Below, piece by piece: positions 27,135 to 34,545 of a stretch of 64,000 nt of DNA (positions are counted from its first letter, which is position 1; every line of letters starts with the position of its first letter). The position numbers and the translations under genes are program-made. Source of the stretch: Dehalococcoidia bacterium. GTDB lineage: Bacteria; Chloroflexota; Dehalococcoidia; Lucifugimonadales; UBA1123. The stretch is from positions 77,079 through 141,078 of the forward strand of contig VXRN01000027.1 of assembly GCA_009838465.1 (NCBI GenBank). Reading direction: 5' to 3'. The notes under the pieces are model-generated. The model was not told the DNA's origin. It saw only the letters and a program-made list of their open reading frames with translations, and did not search any database.

Positions 27135-28520
27135 TCAGCGCTCATTCATTTCCTCGCGTGTCAATTTACGACCCACACGCAACTTACCCTGCAATTCACG
27201 CATGACGCTCATGGCCTGCTCGTCTGGACGACGCGGCTCCTTGGACATCCCCACGAGCGCGGCGCCAACGAAGAATGACGCGATGATGGCGAAGAAGGCG
27301 TACTGATAAGTGCCCGCGATGTCGAACCAGAGGCCGACCAGTATGGGGCCGAGGCCGGAGAAGAGGATTGCGATGGGGTTGCCGATGCCCCGGATTGCGC
27401 CGATGTGCCGTCTGCCGAAGTATTTTGCCCAGGTGAACTCGCCCAGCGGGATGGTGCCGCCGAAGCCGAAGCCGTACATGAAGAACGCCGGGAACAGGAT
27501 GAGGTACAGTCCGGTGGCGGTGGCGACGAGTATCAGGATGACACCCGTGGCAGAGATCATGAACGCGGCCAGCACGAGCAGCCGGGGATGGACTCGCTGG
27601 AGTCCGTAGCCCCATATTGCCTTCGACGCGAGGTTGCCCAGCCCGTTTACCGCGAGCGCGGAGGCGGCTATCGTCCTGGAGAAGCCGGATTCGGTGAGGA
27701 GCGGTATGGCGTGGACCAGTATGGAGATGAGGGCGGCCATGTTAAAGGCGAATCCGAATAGAAGCAGCCAGAATCCTGCAGTTTGGACCGCCTCCCAGCG
27801 GGTGAACGAGTATGGCTCGACTGTTCGCGTGGACTGGCTGGGTTGATAGGCGGACTCATCCGAGTCTCCGTCGGGGAGAAGGCCGTAGTCTTCAGGAGTC
27901 CGGCGCATTATGAATCCCACTGGCGCGACGACGATCAGGATGAACGCTCCCATCGCGGCGTAGCCGACACGCCAGTCCCAGGTGTCCACGATGAACGTCA
28001 TAGTGACCGGCGCGATGAGGCTGGCCAGGGACACTCCAATCGAGCCCAGCGCCAACGCCCACCCTCGCTTCCTGACGAACCACTTGGTGATGGTGGGATT
28101 GACGACGGTGGAGCTGAAAAGGTTCCACCCGAAGATGCCGGAGACGGCATAGAGGACGAGGAACATCCAGAGATGGGACTGTCTGCTCAGGCCCCAGAGG
28201 CAGGCTGCGGTGACCAGCGCCCCGGCCATGATGAGGAAGCGCGGCCCGTGTCTGTCGACGATGACCCCGGCGTATATGCCCGAAAGTCCGCCTCCTACGG
28301 CGGCCAGCGAAGTGCCGAGCGTGAACTGCCACACCTGCCAGCCCAGGTCTTCGACGACGGGCTTGAGGAATACGCCCGCGGCGGCCTGGCTCGCTCCCAT
28401 CCAGGCGAAGAGGCATATGACCGCGCCCCCGACCATCCACCAGCCGTAGAAGGGCTTCGAAGTCTTCAGTTCTCGGTGTTCAGTTCTCAGTTCTTTGTCT
28501 TTAGTTGGAGAAAATCGCAT
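27135..28520 (-). CDS. MFS transporter
   Basis: About 461 residues with twelve predicted helices. The family motif between helices 2 and 3 appears as IYAGVIVDRHGPRFLIMAG; the first helix begins at KPFYGWWMVGGAVICLFAWM. The arrangement and the central TRWEAVQTAGFWLLL loop resemble monocarboxylate/oxalate-formate-antiporter-type carriers. The substrate is unknown. The conserved part begins about 25 residues in: codons for KELRTEHRELKTS are derived from the CAGT-type low-complexity repeat (28464-28505), so the N-terminal tail is probably recent. ATG 28520 is chosen; there is no strong ribosome site. The 3' end abuts the convergent membrane-protein gene within 4 bp. Confidence 0.82.
   Translation of the reverse strand: MRFSPTKDKELRTEHRELKTSKPFYGWWMVGGAVICLFAWMGASQAAAGVFLKPVVEDLGWQVWQFTLGTSLAAVGGGLSGIYAGVIVDRHGPRFLIMAGALVTAACLWGLSRQSHLWMFLVLYAVSGIFGWNLFSSTVVNPTITKWFVRKRGWALALGSIGVSLASLIAPVTMTFIVDTWDWRVGYAAMGAFILIVVAPVGFIMRRTPEDYGLLPDGDSDESAYQPSQSTRTVEPYSFTRWEAVQTAGFWLLLFGFAFNMAALISILVHAIPLLTESGFSRTIAASALAVNGLGNLASKAIWGYGLQRVHPRLLVLAAFMISATGVILILVATATGLYLILFPAFFMYGFGFGGTIPLGEFTWAKYFGRRHIGAIRGIGNPIAILFSGLGPILVGLWFDIAGTYQYAFFAIIASFFVGAALVGMSKEPRRPDEQAMSVMRELQGKLRVGRKLTREEMNER
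28464..28505. repeat. CAGT-type low-complexity repeat within the MFS 5' coding region
   Basis: A run of TCAGTTCTC/GTTCAGTTC units. Similar stretches are at 11575-11640, 29944-29985 and 41870-41899. Here the repeat is read through as the N-terminal residues of the MFS protein. Confidence 0.6.
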
Positions 28521-28572
28521 AAGTCTCGATACTTGGCCGTCTATTGGCAAGCAATGGGAGTGCCGAACCTGA

Positions 28573-28620
28573 TCACCCCCATCCTAACCTTCCCCGTCGA
28601 GGGGGAAGGGACTATTGCAA
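28573..28620 (+). repeat. Dispersed palindromic repeat, copy 2
   Basis: TCACCCCCATCCTAACCTTC start, hairpin CCTTCCCC-GTCGA-GGGGGAAGG and GGGACTATTGCAA end, matching the copies at 12681-12782 (minus) and 42506-42587. It lies between the MFS start and the 3' end of the first enolase-superfamily gene. Confidence 0.65.
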
Positions 28621-28634
28621 TCGTCTCTTAGTTG

Positions 28635-29750
28635 TTAGTCCAGGGTAGCGACGCGGTGGGAGCTAATCCAGTCCCAGTCGATCTCGACCCCGAGGCCGGG
28701 GCCGGTGGGCGCTTCAAGTACGCCGCGCTCGTTAAGCTCTATGTCCTGGACGAGGCCGAACTGGTGGGCCTCGGTCGGCATCCAGTACTCGTAGTAGGCG
28801 CAGTTGCGCACTGAGCAGATCACGTGAATGTTGGCGATGTTGAGCAGCGAGTTGCCCGCCGTGCCAATCTCGCAGTTGATCCCGAATCCCTCGGCCATGG
28901 AGCAGAGTTTCTTTAGGCCGGTGATGCCGAGCTTGCGGGCGGTGCCGCGCACGAGTCTGACCGCATTCTGACGGATGTAGTGATAGCCGGTCTGGAACTG
29001 GTTTTCGGGCTTGTCGCTCATACAGATGGGGGTGATGAGTCGCCTGCTCAGTTCAGCGATGTTGTCGTATTCGTGGTACGGAATGGGGTCTTCGTACCAG
29101 TAGAAGCCGAGGTCGTCCACCGCGCTTCCGACGTCCAGGGCCTTTCTGAAGTCGTAGCCGTTGTTGGGATCGAGCATTAGCTCCATGTCGTCGCCGACGG
29201 CGTCCCTCACTCCGGCCATCATCTCGAAGACGTCGGGGGTGTCCATTACCCCCGGGTGTATCTTGTAGGCGCGAAAACCCGCGGAGCGAATCTGGAACGC
29301 CTCTCCGAAGTATCCCTGTGCCGTCTCGTGTCTCGGCGGGTAGGTGGCGTAAACCTCGGTCTCGTCGCGGCTTGCGCCCAGCAGCTTATAGACTGGGACG
29401 CCGGCGGCCTTGCCCGCTATGTCCCAGAGGGCCACGTCCACAGGCGCCCAGGCGTTCATGTTCAGTCCGCGTCGACCGCTGAGGATGGGTAGCAGGTTCC
29501 ATAGGCGCTCGCGCTCGAACGGGTCGCGTCCGAGTATCTCGGGCTTGAGGACGTTGAGGATGGGGCCGAACTGCCCGTGTCCGCCGCCCCTGAAGTCTCC
29601 GACGAAGCAGTTGCCCTCGATGCCCTCGTCGGTCTGGATGCGCAGCACACCCTGCTCGACGTCGCCGAAGAAGCGGCCCAGGTCGGAGTCGAGTCCTGTG
29701 TCGGGCAGTGTGCGTCGGACGACTTCTATCTTGACGTCGGTTATCTTCAA
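28635..29750 (-). CDS. Mandelate racemase/muconate-lactonizing enzyme family protein (enolase superfamily)
   Basis: 371 residues. The N-terminal capping domain starts MKITDVKIEVVRRTLPDTG, followed by a TIM barrel. Metal ligands can be assigned to Asp in ELMLDPNNGYD and Glu in FYWYEDPIPYHEYDN; the third is probably in ICMSDKPENQ. The general-base lysine candidate lies in FRAYKIHPG. The superfamily abstracts the alpha-proton of a carboxylate, usually to dehydrate sugar acids. It is only about 33 % like the second copy at 30658 by eye and the third metal site differs, so the substrate must differ. Confidence 0.88.
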   Translation of the reverse strand: MKITDVKIEVVRRTLPDTGLDSDLGRFFGDVEQGVLRIQTDEGIEGNCFVGDFRGGGHGQFGPILNVLKPEILGRDPFERERLWNLLPILSGRRGLNMNAWAPVDVALWDIAGKAAGVPVYKLLGASRDETEVYATYPPRHETAQGYFGEAFQIRSAGFRAYKIHPGVMDTPDVFEMMAGVRDAVGDDMELMLDPNNGYDFRKALDVGSAVDDLGFYWYEDPIPYHEYDNIAELSRRLITPICMSDKPENQFQTGYHYIRQNAVRLVRGTARKLGITGLKKLCSMAEGFGINCEIGTAGNSLLNIANIHVICSVRNCAYYEYWMPTEAHQFGLVQDIELNERGVLEAPTGPGLGVEIDWDWISSHRVATLD

Positions 29751-29801
29751 TTCTCTTCCTCATCATTTACGTGGATTTATATATTAAGTACGCTTGCTGG
29801 T

Positions 29802-29923
29802 AGGTGTGCAGGTAGTCCGCAGGGAGGCTGCTGGCAAGGTCTGGCAGGACTTGACACCTGCATCCGGCCTGCATCTCCCTGTATTTTCCAGTTCAGAGAG
29901 TTTTTCCAGGGCCTCTGAATTTT
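29802..29923. other. Structured intergenic stretch with nested inverted repeats
   Basis: The 315-bp gap 29751-30065 has no gene. It contains TGCAGGT (29807-29813) with ACCTGCA (29856-29862), CAGGGAG (29820-29826) with CTCCCTG (29875-29881), and TTCAGAG (29892-29898) with CTCTGAA (29913-29919) followed by TTTTC. The last looks like a plus-strand terminator although both flanking genes are on the minus strand. A CAGT-rich low-complexity run follows at 29944-29985. It might encode a small RNA on the plus strand; no family is recognised. Confidence 0.3.
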
Positions 29924-30065
29924 CATTTATTTATGTGGGTTTATAGTTATCAGTCGTTAGCTTCTAGTTGTCGGTTGTCAGTGAGTATGCGCCTATTGTA
30001 GCAGAATGTGGAAATGAGTGTGTAGCGAAATTGGGAATGAGTTGTCTGAATCAGGATGTGCCTGC

Positions 30066-30509
30066 CTATCTCCCTATGTCGCGGTTCCAGTGGTGGGGGT
30101 TGGCTTCGATGAACCCTGCCAGCAGTCGCTTGGCGGCGTCGAGGTCCAGGTCTGTGACCTCTATGCCGTGCCGAACCATCAGGTCGTATCCGTTTTCTTC
30201 CCCGAAATTCTCCGACTCGGCGGCGACCACTTTGGTTATTCCGAACTGCACGGCGGCTCCGGCGCACATGTTGCAGGGCATGAGCGTGGAGTACATCGTC
30301 ATGCCGCGAAAGTCCTGTATGGTCTTGCCGGCGTTGTAGAGACAGTTTATCTCGGCGTGCATGATGCAGGCCGAGTCCTGCAACCTGCGATTGCGCCCCG
30401 TCGCGACGAGGTTGCCGTCAGTGTCCACGAGCGCCGCGCCTATGGGAATGCCGCCTTCCTGTATTCCGGCTCGCGCCTCATCGAGAGCCGCCCTCATGAA
30501 TTCGTCCAC
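30066..30509 (-). CDS. Nucleoside/cytosine deaminase-like zinc enzyme
   Basis: About 147 residues of the CMP/dCMP deaminase fold. The zinc site is complete: His-Ala-Glu in IMHAEINCLYNAG (Glu as proton shuttle) and STLMPCNMCAGAAVQFGI with the two cysteine ligands. The overall pattern, with GGIPIGAALVDTDGNLVATG near the start, resembles yeast-type cytosine deaminase and tRNA-adenosine or guanine deaminases; the specific base is uncertain. GTG 30509 with GGAGAAG upstream gives a family-sized protein; the longer frame from 30566 adds an unlikely N-terminus. It lies between the two enolase-superfamily genes. Confidence 0.82.
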   Translation of the reverse strand: MDEFMRAALDEARAGIQEGGIPIGAALVDTDGNLVATGRNRRLQDSACIMHAEINCLYNAGKTIQDFRGMTMYSTLMPCNMCAGAAVQFGITKVVAAESENFGEENGYDLMVRHGIEVTDLDLDAAKRLLAGFIEANPHHWNRDIGR

Positions 30510-30611
30510 TGTGCTTCTCCCTGTCGATGCTTGGGGGATGCCTGGTGGGTGGTCGGCGATTCCCATTACTGTGTCCGGTTTACACCGATGTATAGCCCCA
30601 CCCCATCCCCT

Positions 30612-30636
30612 GGATGCCTGCTTTCGCGGGCATGAC
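30612..30636. repeat. REP-like palindrome, copy 2 (variant)
   Basis: GGATGCCTGC-TTTC-GCGGGCATGAC type hairpin, a compensated variant of the GATTCCCGC...GCGGGAATGAC family. Both arms changed together, as expected if the hairpin matters. Confidence 0.65.
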
Positions 30637-30657
30637 GGTAGTTGTGTGGAATTGAAG

Positions 30658-31854
30658 CTACATGTTACGGAAGTCCAGTTCGCGCTCCGATTCCACTTTG
30701 GACTCGTCTAGCTCGATTCCGAGTCCGGGGGAGTCGGGCACCGTGATCGTCCCGCCGACCGGCACGAGCGGGTCTTTCAGGTAAAACTGGTGGACAGCGT
30801 TCCACTTAATGAGGAATTCCTGGATGGGCGTGGTGGTCGGAGGCTGGGACGCTATGACGTGGGCCGTTGCGTGCGAACTGTGGCCGTGAGGTATGACCGG
30901 AAGGTCGAACGCGGAGGCCAGGGCGCATATCTTCACGGTCTCACTGATGCCGCCGCACCAGTAGATGTCGGGCTGGAGCACGTCCATCGCGTACTTCTCG
31001 ACGACCTGCCTGAATCCCCAGCGGGTGTACTCGTGCTCGCCGCCGGAGATGTCTATGGGCGAGTTGCGGCGGATCTCGGCGTAGCTGTCGAGCTTGTCGG
31101 CCATGACAGGCTCCTCCAGCCAGCGGATGTTGTACTCGGCGAGCCGGTTGGCCATCTTGATGGCGTATGGGACGTTCCAGGAACTCCAGGCGTCGAGCAT
31201 GATGTCCACGTCGTCTCCGACGGCCTCCCTGAGCGTGCCAGCTAGTTCCAGGTTTCGACGCTCACCGTCTCGCCCGTCGGTGGGGCCGTCCCTGAAGAAC
31301 CACTTGGTGGCAGTGTATCCCTGGTCGGCGATCCACGCAGCGCGGTCGGCTGCGTCCTCCGGGTCTATGGAGAATCCCAGCGCACTGGCGTATGCGGGGA
31401 ACTGGGTGCGGGTGGGTCCACCAAGCAGGGTGTACACCGGCATGTCCAGCGCCTTTCCCTTGAGGTCCCAGAGTCCGCAGTCCACGACGCTGATCGCCAT
31501 CATCGTCTCGCCCTTGCGACCGTGGATCATCGAGCGATACATGACGTCCCACAGTCGCTCGATGGCCAGCGGGTCCTTGCCCACGAGCAGCGGTCTCAGC
31601 GCAGTGTCTATGATGAACGCCTCGCTGCGCGAGCACGGCCCGGACAACCCAATCACGCCGTCGCTGGTGTGTATCTCGAGGAACACGGCGCGGATGGCGT
31701 AGCGTCCGTCACCGAGGCTCGTGGAGTAGTCCGCGCCCTCTTTCCGATACTCCGGGTATATGTCCTGCGGCCTGACGAGGCGCTCCTCCCAGAAGGGATC
31801 GGGGTGCTCCATCACGCCGTTTAGTTCGCGCAGTTTGAGGTCGGTTATCTTCAT
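30658..31854 (-). CDS. Enolase-superfamily dehydratase, L-rhamnonate-dehydratase-like
   Basis: 398 residues. The metal triad is clear: Asp in VDIMLDAWSSW, Glu in IRWLEEPVMADK and Glu in DISGGEHEYTRWGF. The catalytic His lies in PVIPHGHSSHATAH. The N-terminal region, with a long loop SGPCSRSEAFIIDTALRPLL and LVGKDPLAIERLWDVMYR, and the flexible FFRDGPTDGRDGERRN segment match the L-rhamnonate dehydratase subgroup. It would dehydrate a sugar acid to a 2-keto-3-deoxy acid. Start ATG 31854 shares MKITDLKLRE with the neighbouring paralogue. A remnant of a third related gene lies at 33821-33955. Confidence 0.88.
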   Translation of the reverse strand: MKITDLKLRELNGVMEHPDPFWEERLVRPQDIYPEYRKEGADYSTSLGDGRYAIRAVFLEIHTSDGVIGLSGPCSRSEAFIIDTALRPLLVGKDPLAIERLWDVMYRSMIHGRKGETMMAISVVDCGLWDLKGKALDMPVYTLLGGPTRTQFPAYASALGFSIDPEDAADRAAWIADQGYTATKWFFRDGPTDGRDGERRNLELAGTLREAVGDDVDIMLDAWSSWNVPYAIKMANRLAEYNIRWLEEPVMADKLDSYAEIRRNSPIDISGGEHEYTRWGFRQVVEKYAMDVLQPDIYWCGGISETVKICALASAFDLPVIPHGHSSHATAHVIASQPPTTTPIQEFLIKWNAVHQFYLKDPLVPVGGTITVPDSPGLGIELDESKVESERELDFRNM

Positions 31855-31973
31855 TGGGTGAGTCTCCGGGAATTTTTCTATTTGGGCTTCGCAAGTATAG
31901 TCTGGCGCACGCGGTAAATCGAGGGGGCTTGTGCCGGATTTTCACTATCGGCGAAATACAGCCATCAAAGCAA

Positions 31974-32002
31974 TTGACTAAGACGTCCAGACGTCTTATT
32001 AT
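31974..32002 (+). promoter_or_regulatory. Promoter of the DNA methyltransferase with embedded palindromic operator
   Basis: TTGACT (31974-31979), 17-nt spacer, TATTAT (31997-32002). The expected start point coincides with the A of ATG 32009, so the message would be leaderless, and no ribosome site is present. The spacer is filled by a perfect inverted repeat, TAAGACGTC-CA-GACGTCTTA (31979-31998), containing two GACGTC sites. A protein bound here would block RNA polymerase. Confidence 0.65.
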
Positions 32003-32008
32003 ACTGGC

Positions 32009-33145
32009 ATGATACAGAAAACGGAAAGAAACGCGCCCGGCCAGGTCCGTGACGCCATTTTTCAGGCGATGAAGTTCACATCGAACGGGCTGTCCGCTAA
32101 GCAGATCGCGGATAGAGTCGAGAGGATCAACGGCCCGACCCCCGAGTCCTCAGTGAGGTCGTACCTGCGTCTGAACAGTCCCGATGTATTCATCAAGGAA
32201 GGTCGCGGCATCTACAGGCTGCGAGAAGAGTACAGTGGTGGCTTGCAACACCCGATGGTCGGCGATTCGGAATGGAAGAGCCCTTTTAGGTTTGGCAAGG
32301 CTACGCTTTTCCATGCCAATTCGTTCAACTGGCTGGATGCGCGACAAGACAACAGTATTCATGCGATTGTGACAGATCCGCCCTACGGCCTACAGGAATA
32401 TACTCCGAAAGAACAGGCGAAACTCCGCAGTGGCAAGGGGGGAGTCTGGAGAATACCACCCTCCTTCGACGGGCACGCTCGCTCCCCGCTTCCGCGTTTC
32501 ACTACGCTGAACGCCGATCAGAAGGCGCGCCTGTGGGACTTCTTCTTCATTTGGGGTCGCTTGCTCATGCCCAAACTGGTGCCTGGCGCCAATGTCGTCG
32601 TCGCGTCTAATCCGTTACTGTCTTACATCGTGACAGGCGCTTTGGCAGACGCAGGGCTCGAAAGAAGGGGGGACATCATAAGGCTGGTCACCACCATGAG
32701 GGGCGGCGACCGTCCCAAAGCGGCCCACAAGGAATTCGCTGACGTGAGCGTAATGCCAAGGTCCATGTGGGAGCCTTGGGTACTGTTCCGCAAACCGATA
32801 GAAGGCAGGGTCCAGGACAATCTCAGAAAATGGAAGACGGGCGGATTCCGAAGGCCATCCGCAGCGTCGCCATTTGGAGATGTTATCCAGTCCGCTCCCA
32901 CTCGCAAGATAGAGAAGTCAATCGCTCCACACCCCAGCCTGAAGCCGCAGGCATTTCTGCGTCAGGTCGTCAGGGGCGTACTTCCTCTGGGTGAGGGAAT
33001 TGTCGTTGACCCATTCGCCGGTTCGGGTTCTACACTCGCCGCCGCCGAAGCAGTTGGCTATGAGTCGATGGGAATCGAGTTGGACCCGCACTACTTCGAT
33101 ATGGGTGTCGAAGCGATTCAACCTCTCGCAGAGCTTGAAGTATAG
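32009..33145 (+). CDS. Site-specific DNA methyltransferase (type II, beta-class amino-MTase)
   Basis: 378 residues. The N-terminal about 75 residues look like a winged helix (GLSAKQIADRVERINGPTPE and SYLRLNSPDVFIKEGRGIYRL). The catalytic motif DPPYG is at 123-127 and the SAM-binding FxGxG motif (VVDPFAGSGSTLAAAEA) comes near residue 335, so the order is beta class, modifying adenine N6 or cytosine N4. HPSLKPQAFLRQVV precedes it as usual. The partner restriction gene converges on it 10 bp away. The N-terminal DNA-binding domain could recognise the operator in its own promoter. Flanked by gene remnants, consistent with horizontal acquisition. Confidence 0.9.
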   Translation: MIQKTERNAPGQVRDAIFQAMKFTSNGLSAKQIADRVERINGPTPESSVRSYLRLNSPDVFIKEGRGIYRLREEYSGGLQHPMVGDSEWKSPFRFGKATLFHANSFNWLDARQDNSIHAIVTDPPYGLQEYTPKEQAKLRSGKGGVWRIPPSFDGHARSPLPRFTTLNADQKARLWDFFFIWGRLLMPKLVPGANVVVASNPLLSYIVTGALADAGLERRGDIIRLVTTMRGGDRPKAAHKEFADVSVMPRSMWEPWVLFRKPIEGRVQDNLRKWKTGGFRRPSAASPFGDVIQSAPTRKIEKSIAPHPSLKPQAFLRQVVRGVLPLGEGIVVDPFAGSGSTLAAAEAVGYESMGIELDPHYFDMGVEAIQPLAELEV

Positions 33146-33155
33146 ATATACGGGT

Positions 33156-33758
33156 TCATTCCAAATACAGCCAGTTCTCGCGGAGTTTTCGTATGCCGTA
33201 TCTGTCTAGGGTGGCCGTTCGCGTGCCGAGTTCTCCACGCGCGTTTCTTCTGAAGTCATCTACCGTAACCAGGCTGAGGTAAACTTCCGTGAATGACATG
33301 GGCAGTCTGTCTAAAGCCGGTTCTGTCTGGTTATCAACCCTGTACACGAATACACACATCCACTGGTCACGCGCTCCATGTGTATCAACTGCCCCGCCCT
33401 TCTTCCTGGTCGTCTTGATTTCCACACCTTGGTCTCCCGCTCTGACCGCATTATCAGAATAGACGCCCTGCACAACAAGGTCTGGGTGTCCATTGAAGTA
33501 GGTATTCTCCGTGAGTGTGCGTGAATGCTTGGCAAGGCTGGCAGTCACCATGTCCGACAGAACGCCGGACATTATAGCTGGTCGCAGCATATCGTCGAGG
33601 CGCTCCAATCCCTTTTCGGCCAGGTGCGAATTGACATCGTAGAAGAAGTCGTACACATCCTGCATCGCAGCCTCGAAGTCCATGATGCGGAGTTCATACG
33701 GGAGAACGGGATCAGGGTTGAATTTTGACTGATCCACTATGTTTCTGGTGATAGGCAT
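33156..33758 (-). CDS. Putative type II restriction endonuclease
   Basis: 200 residues with a PD-(D/E)xK nuclease core: GHPDLVVQGVYSDNAVRAGD then GVEIKTTRKKGGAVDTHG, giving Asp93, Glu113 and Lys115. The HGARDQWMCVFVYRVD strand fits the fold. Position, convergent with the methyltransferase, supports the restriction role. ATG 33758 has AAGGAGAG 11 nt upstream. The target sequence is unknown; GACGTC, present twice in the methyltransferase promoter, is a testable candidate only. Confidence 0.75.
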   Translation of the reverse strand: MPITRNIVDQSKFNPDPVLPYELRIMDFEAAMQDVYDFFYDVNSHLAEKGLERLDDMLRPAIMSGVLSDMVTASLAKHSRTLTENTYFNGHPDLVVQGVYSDNAVRAGDQGVEIKTTRKKGGAVDTHGARDQWMCVFVYRVDNQTEPALDRLPMSFTEVYLSLVTVDDFRRNARGELGTRTATLDRYGIRKLRENWLYLE

Positions 33759-33820
33759 ACGGAAGGTCTCTCTCCTTATTTCAGAGCGTCGTTATCTTAT
33801 CACGCTGTCGGTCGTCGTCC

Positions 33821-33955
33821 CTAGACATTGCCGAAGTTCAGGTTGCAGCTAGATTCGTCTATCTCCAATCCTAGGCTGGGGGAGTCTGGCACAATGTCCA
33901 ATTTAGTTTCGCCTTTTACACCACTCTGTTGTTCGAGGAAGAGTACATTGACGCG
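33821..33955 (-). pseudogene. C-terminal remnant of an enolase-superfamily gene
   Basis: On the minus strand, ending at the stop 33823-33821, the frame reads VPDSPSLGLEIDES then SCNLNFGNV. This matches the C-terminus of the intact dehydratase at 30658 (VPDSPGLGIELDES then KVESERELDFRNM). About 20 residues upstream (FLEQQSGVKGETKLDI) still align loosely; beyond that the frame becomes highly charged with no recognisable homology and no start. The rest of the 396-bp gap to 34154 shows no gene. It suggests the restriction-modification pair was inserted into, or replaced most of, a third dehydratase gene. Confidence 0.65.
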
Positions 33956-34154
33956 GCTGACCTGCTCAATTCGACGCTTATCCGGATCATATGATACACT
34001 GCACCGTGTTGGCGGCTCTTCGAGTTCCCCCGGTCGCTCCTTGACTTACCCTTCGGTTTCTCGTCAATTTCCCTCCGGACCTCCCTTGGCTCATTGCGTC
34101 TTTTGCGTTGGCGGCCGTCTGTTTTTCAACTGCATAACGAAACGGAGGACATTA

Positions 34155-34470
34155 TTGAGTTACTAAGACAGAACCCTCTCCTGCGTAGAGTGCGGCCAAT
34201 CGTTTACTTTCAGCGCTGATGATCAGGCATACCACGCCGAAAGGGGTTACGAGAACGAACACAAAGCGCTGCCCGGCCTGCCGACAAGCAAAGCGTGCCC
34301 AGCGCGGCAGCGGCGGTTATGACCGGGGTCCTCGGGAAATGCACCCGGTCGTCTGCACCGACTGCGGCAAGGACGCGACCGTGCCTTTCAGACCCAGAGG
34401 CGACTGCCCGGTTTACTGTAACGATTGCTTCAGGCGACCGAGAATGTCGTCTGCCGCAGGCAGATACTAG
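34155..34470 (+). pseudogene. Zinc-ribbon (CxxC-x17-CxxC) protein, decayed
   Basis: CGGAGG at 34143-34148 precedes TTG 34155, which reads Ser-Tyr and then TAA (34164), where relatives have a Gln codon CAA. The frame continues DRTLSCVECGQSFTFSADDQ and HAERGYENEHK, then a one-base slip at the AAA near 34262 is needed to reach KRCPACRQAKRAQRG, REMHPVVCTDC and YCNDCFR to the stop at 34470. CTDC and CNDC are separated by exactly 17 residues, the CxxC-x17-CxxC domain. One nonsense change plus one frameshift indicate a pseudogene. A downstream ATG (34219) could still give the C-terminal 83 residues. Confidence 0.7.
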
Positions 34471-34545
34471 GACCCTGTGTAAAGAAGGGACGCGAGTAAT
34501 GCGCGTCCCCTCTGAATTGAACATACGGCGAAAGGCATAGAATTC

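Noticed and set aside
33828-34166. Open frame of 112 codons on the plus strand
   Set aside because: It is antisense to the enolase-superfamily remnant, has no homology I can see and no ribosome site.
34219-34470. Intact 83-residue zinc-ribbon gene
   Set aside because: The upstream CVEC half is present in another frame behind a ribosome site and an early stop, so this is the tail of a decayed longer gene.
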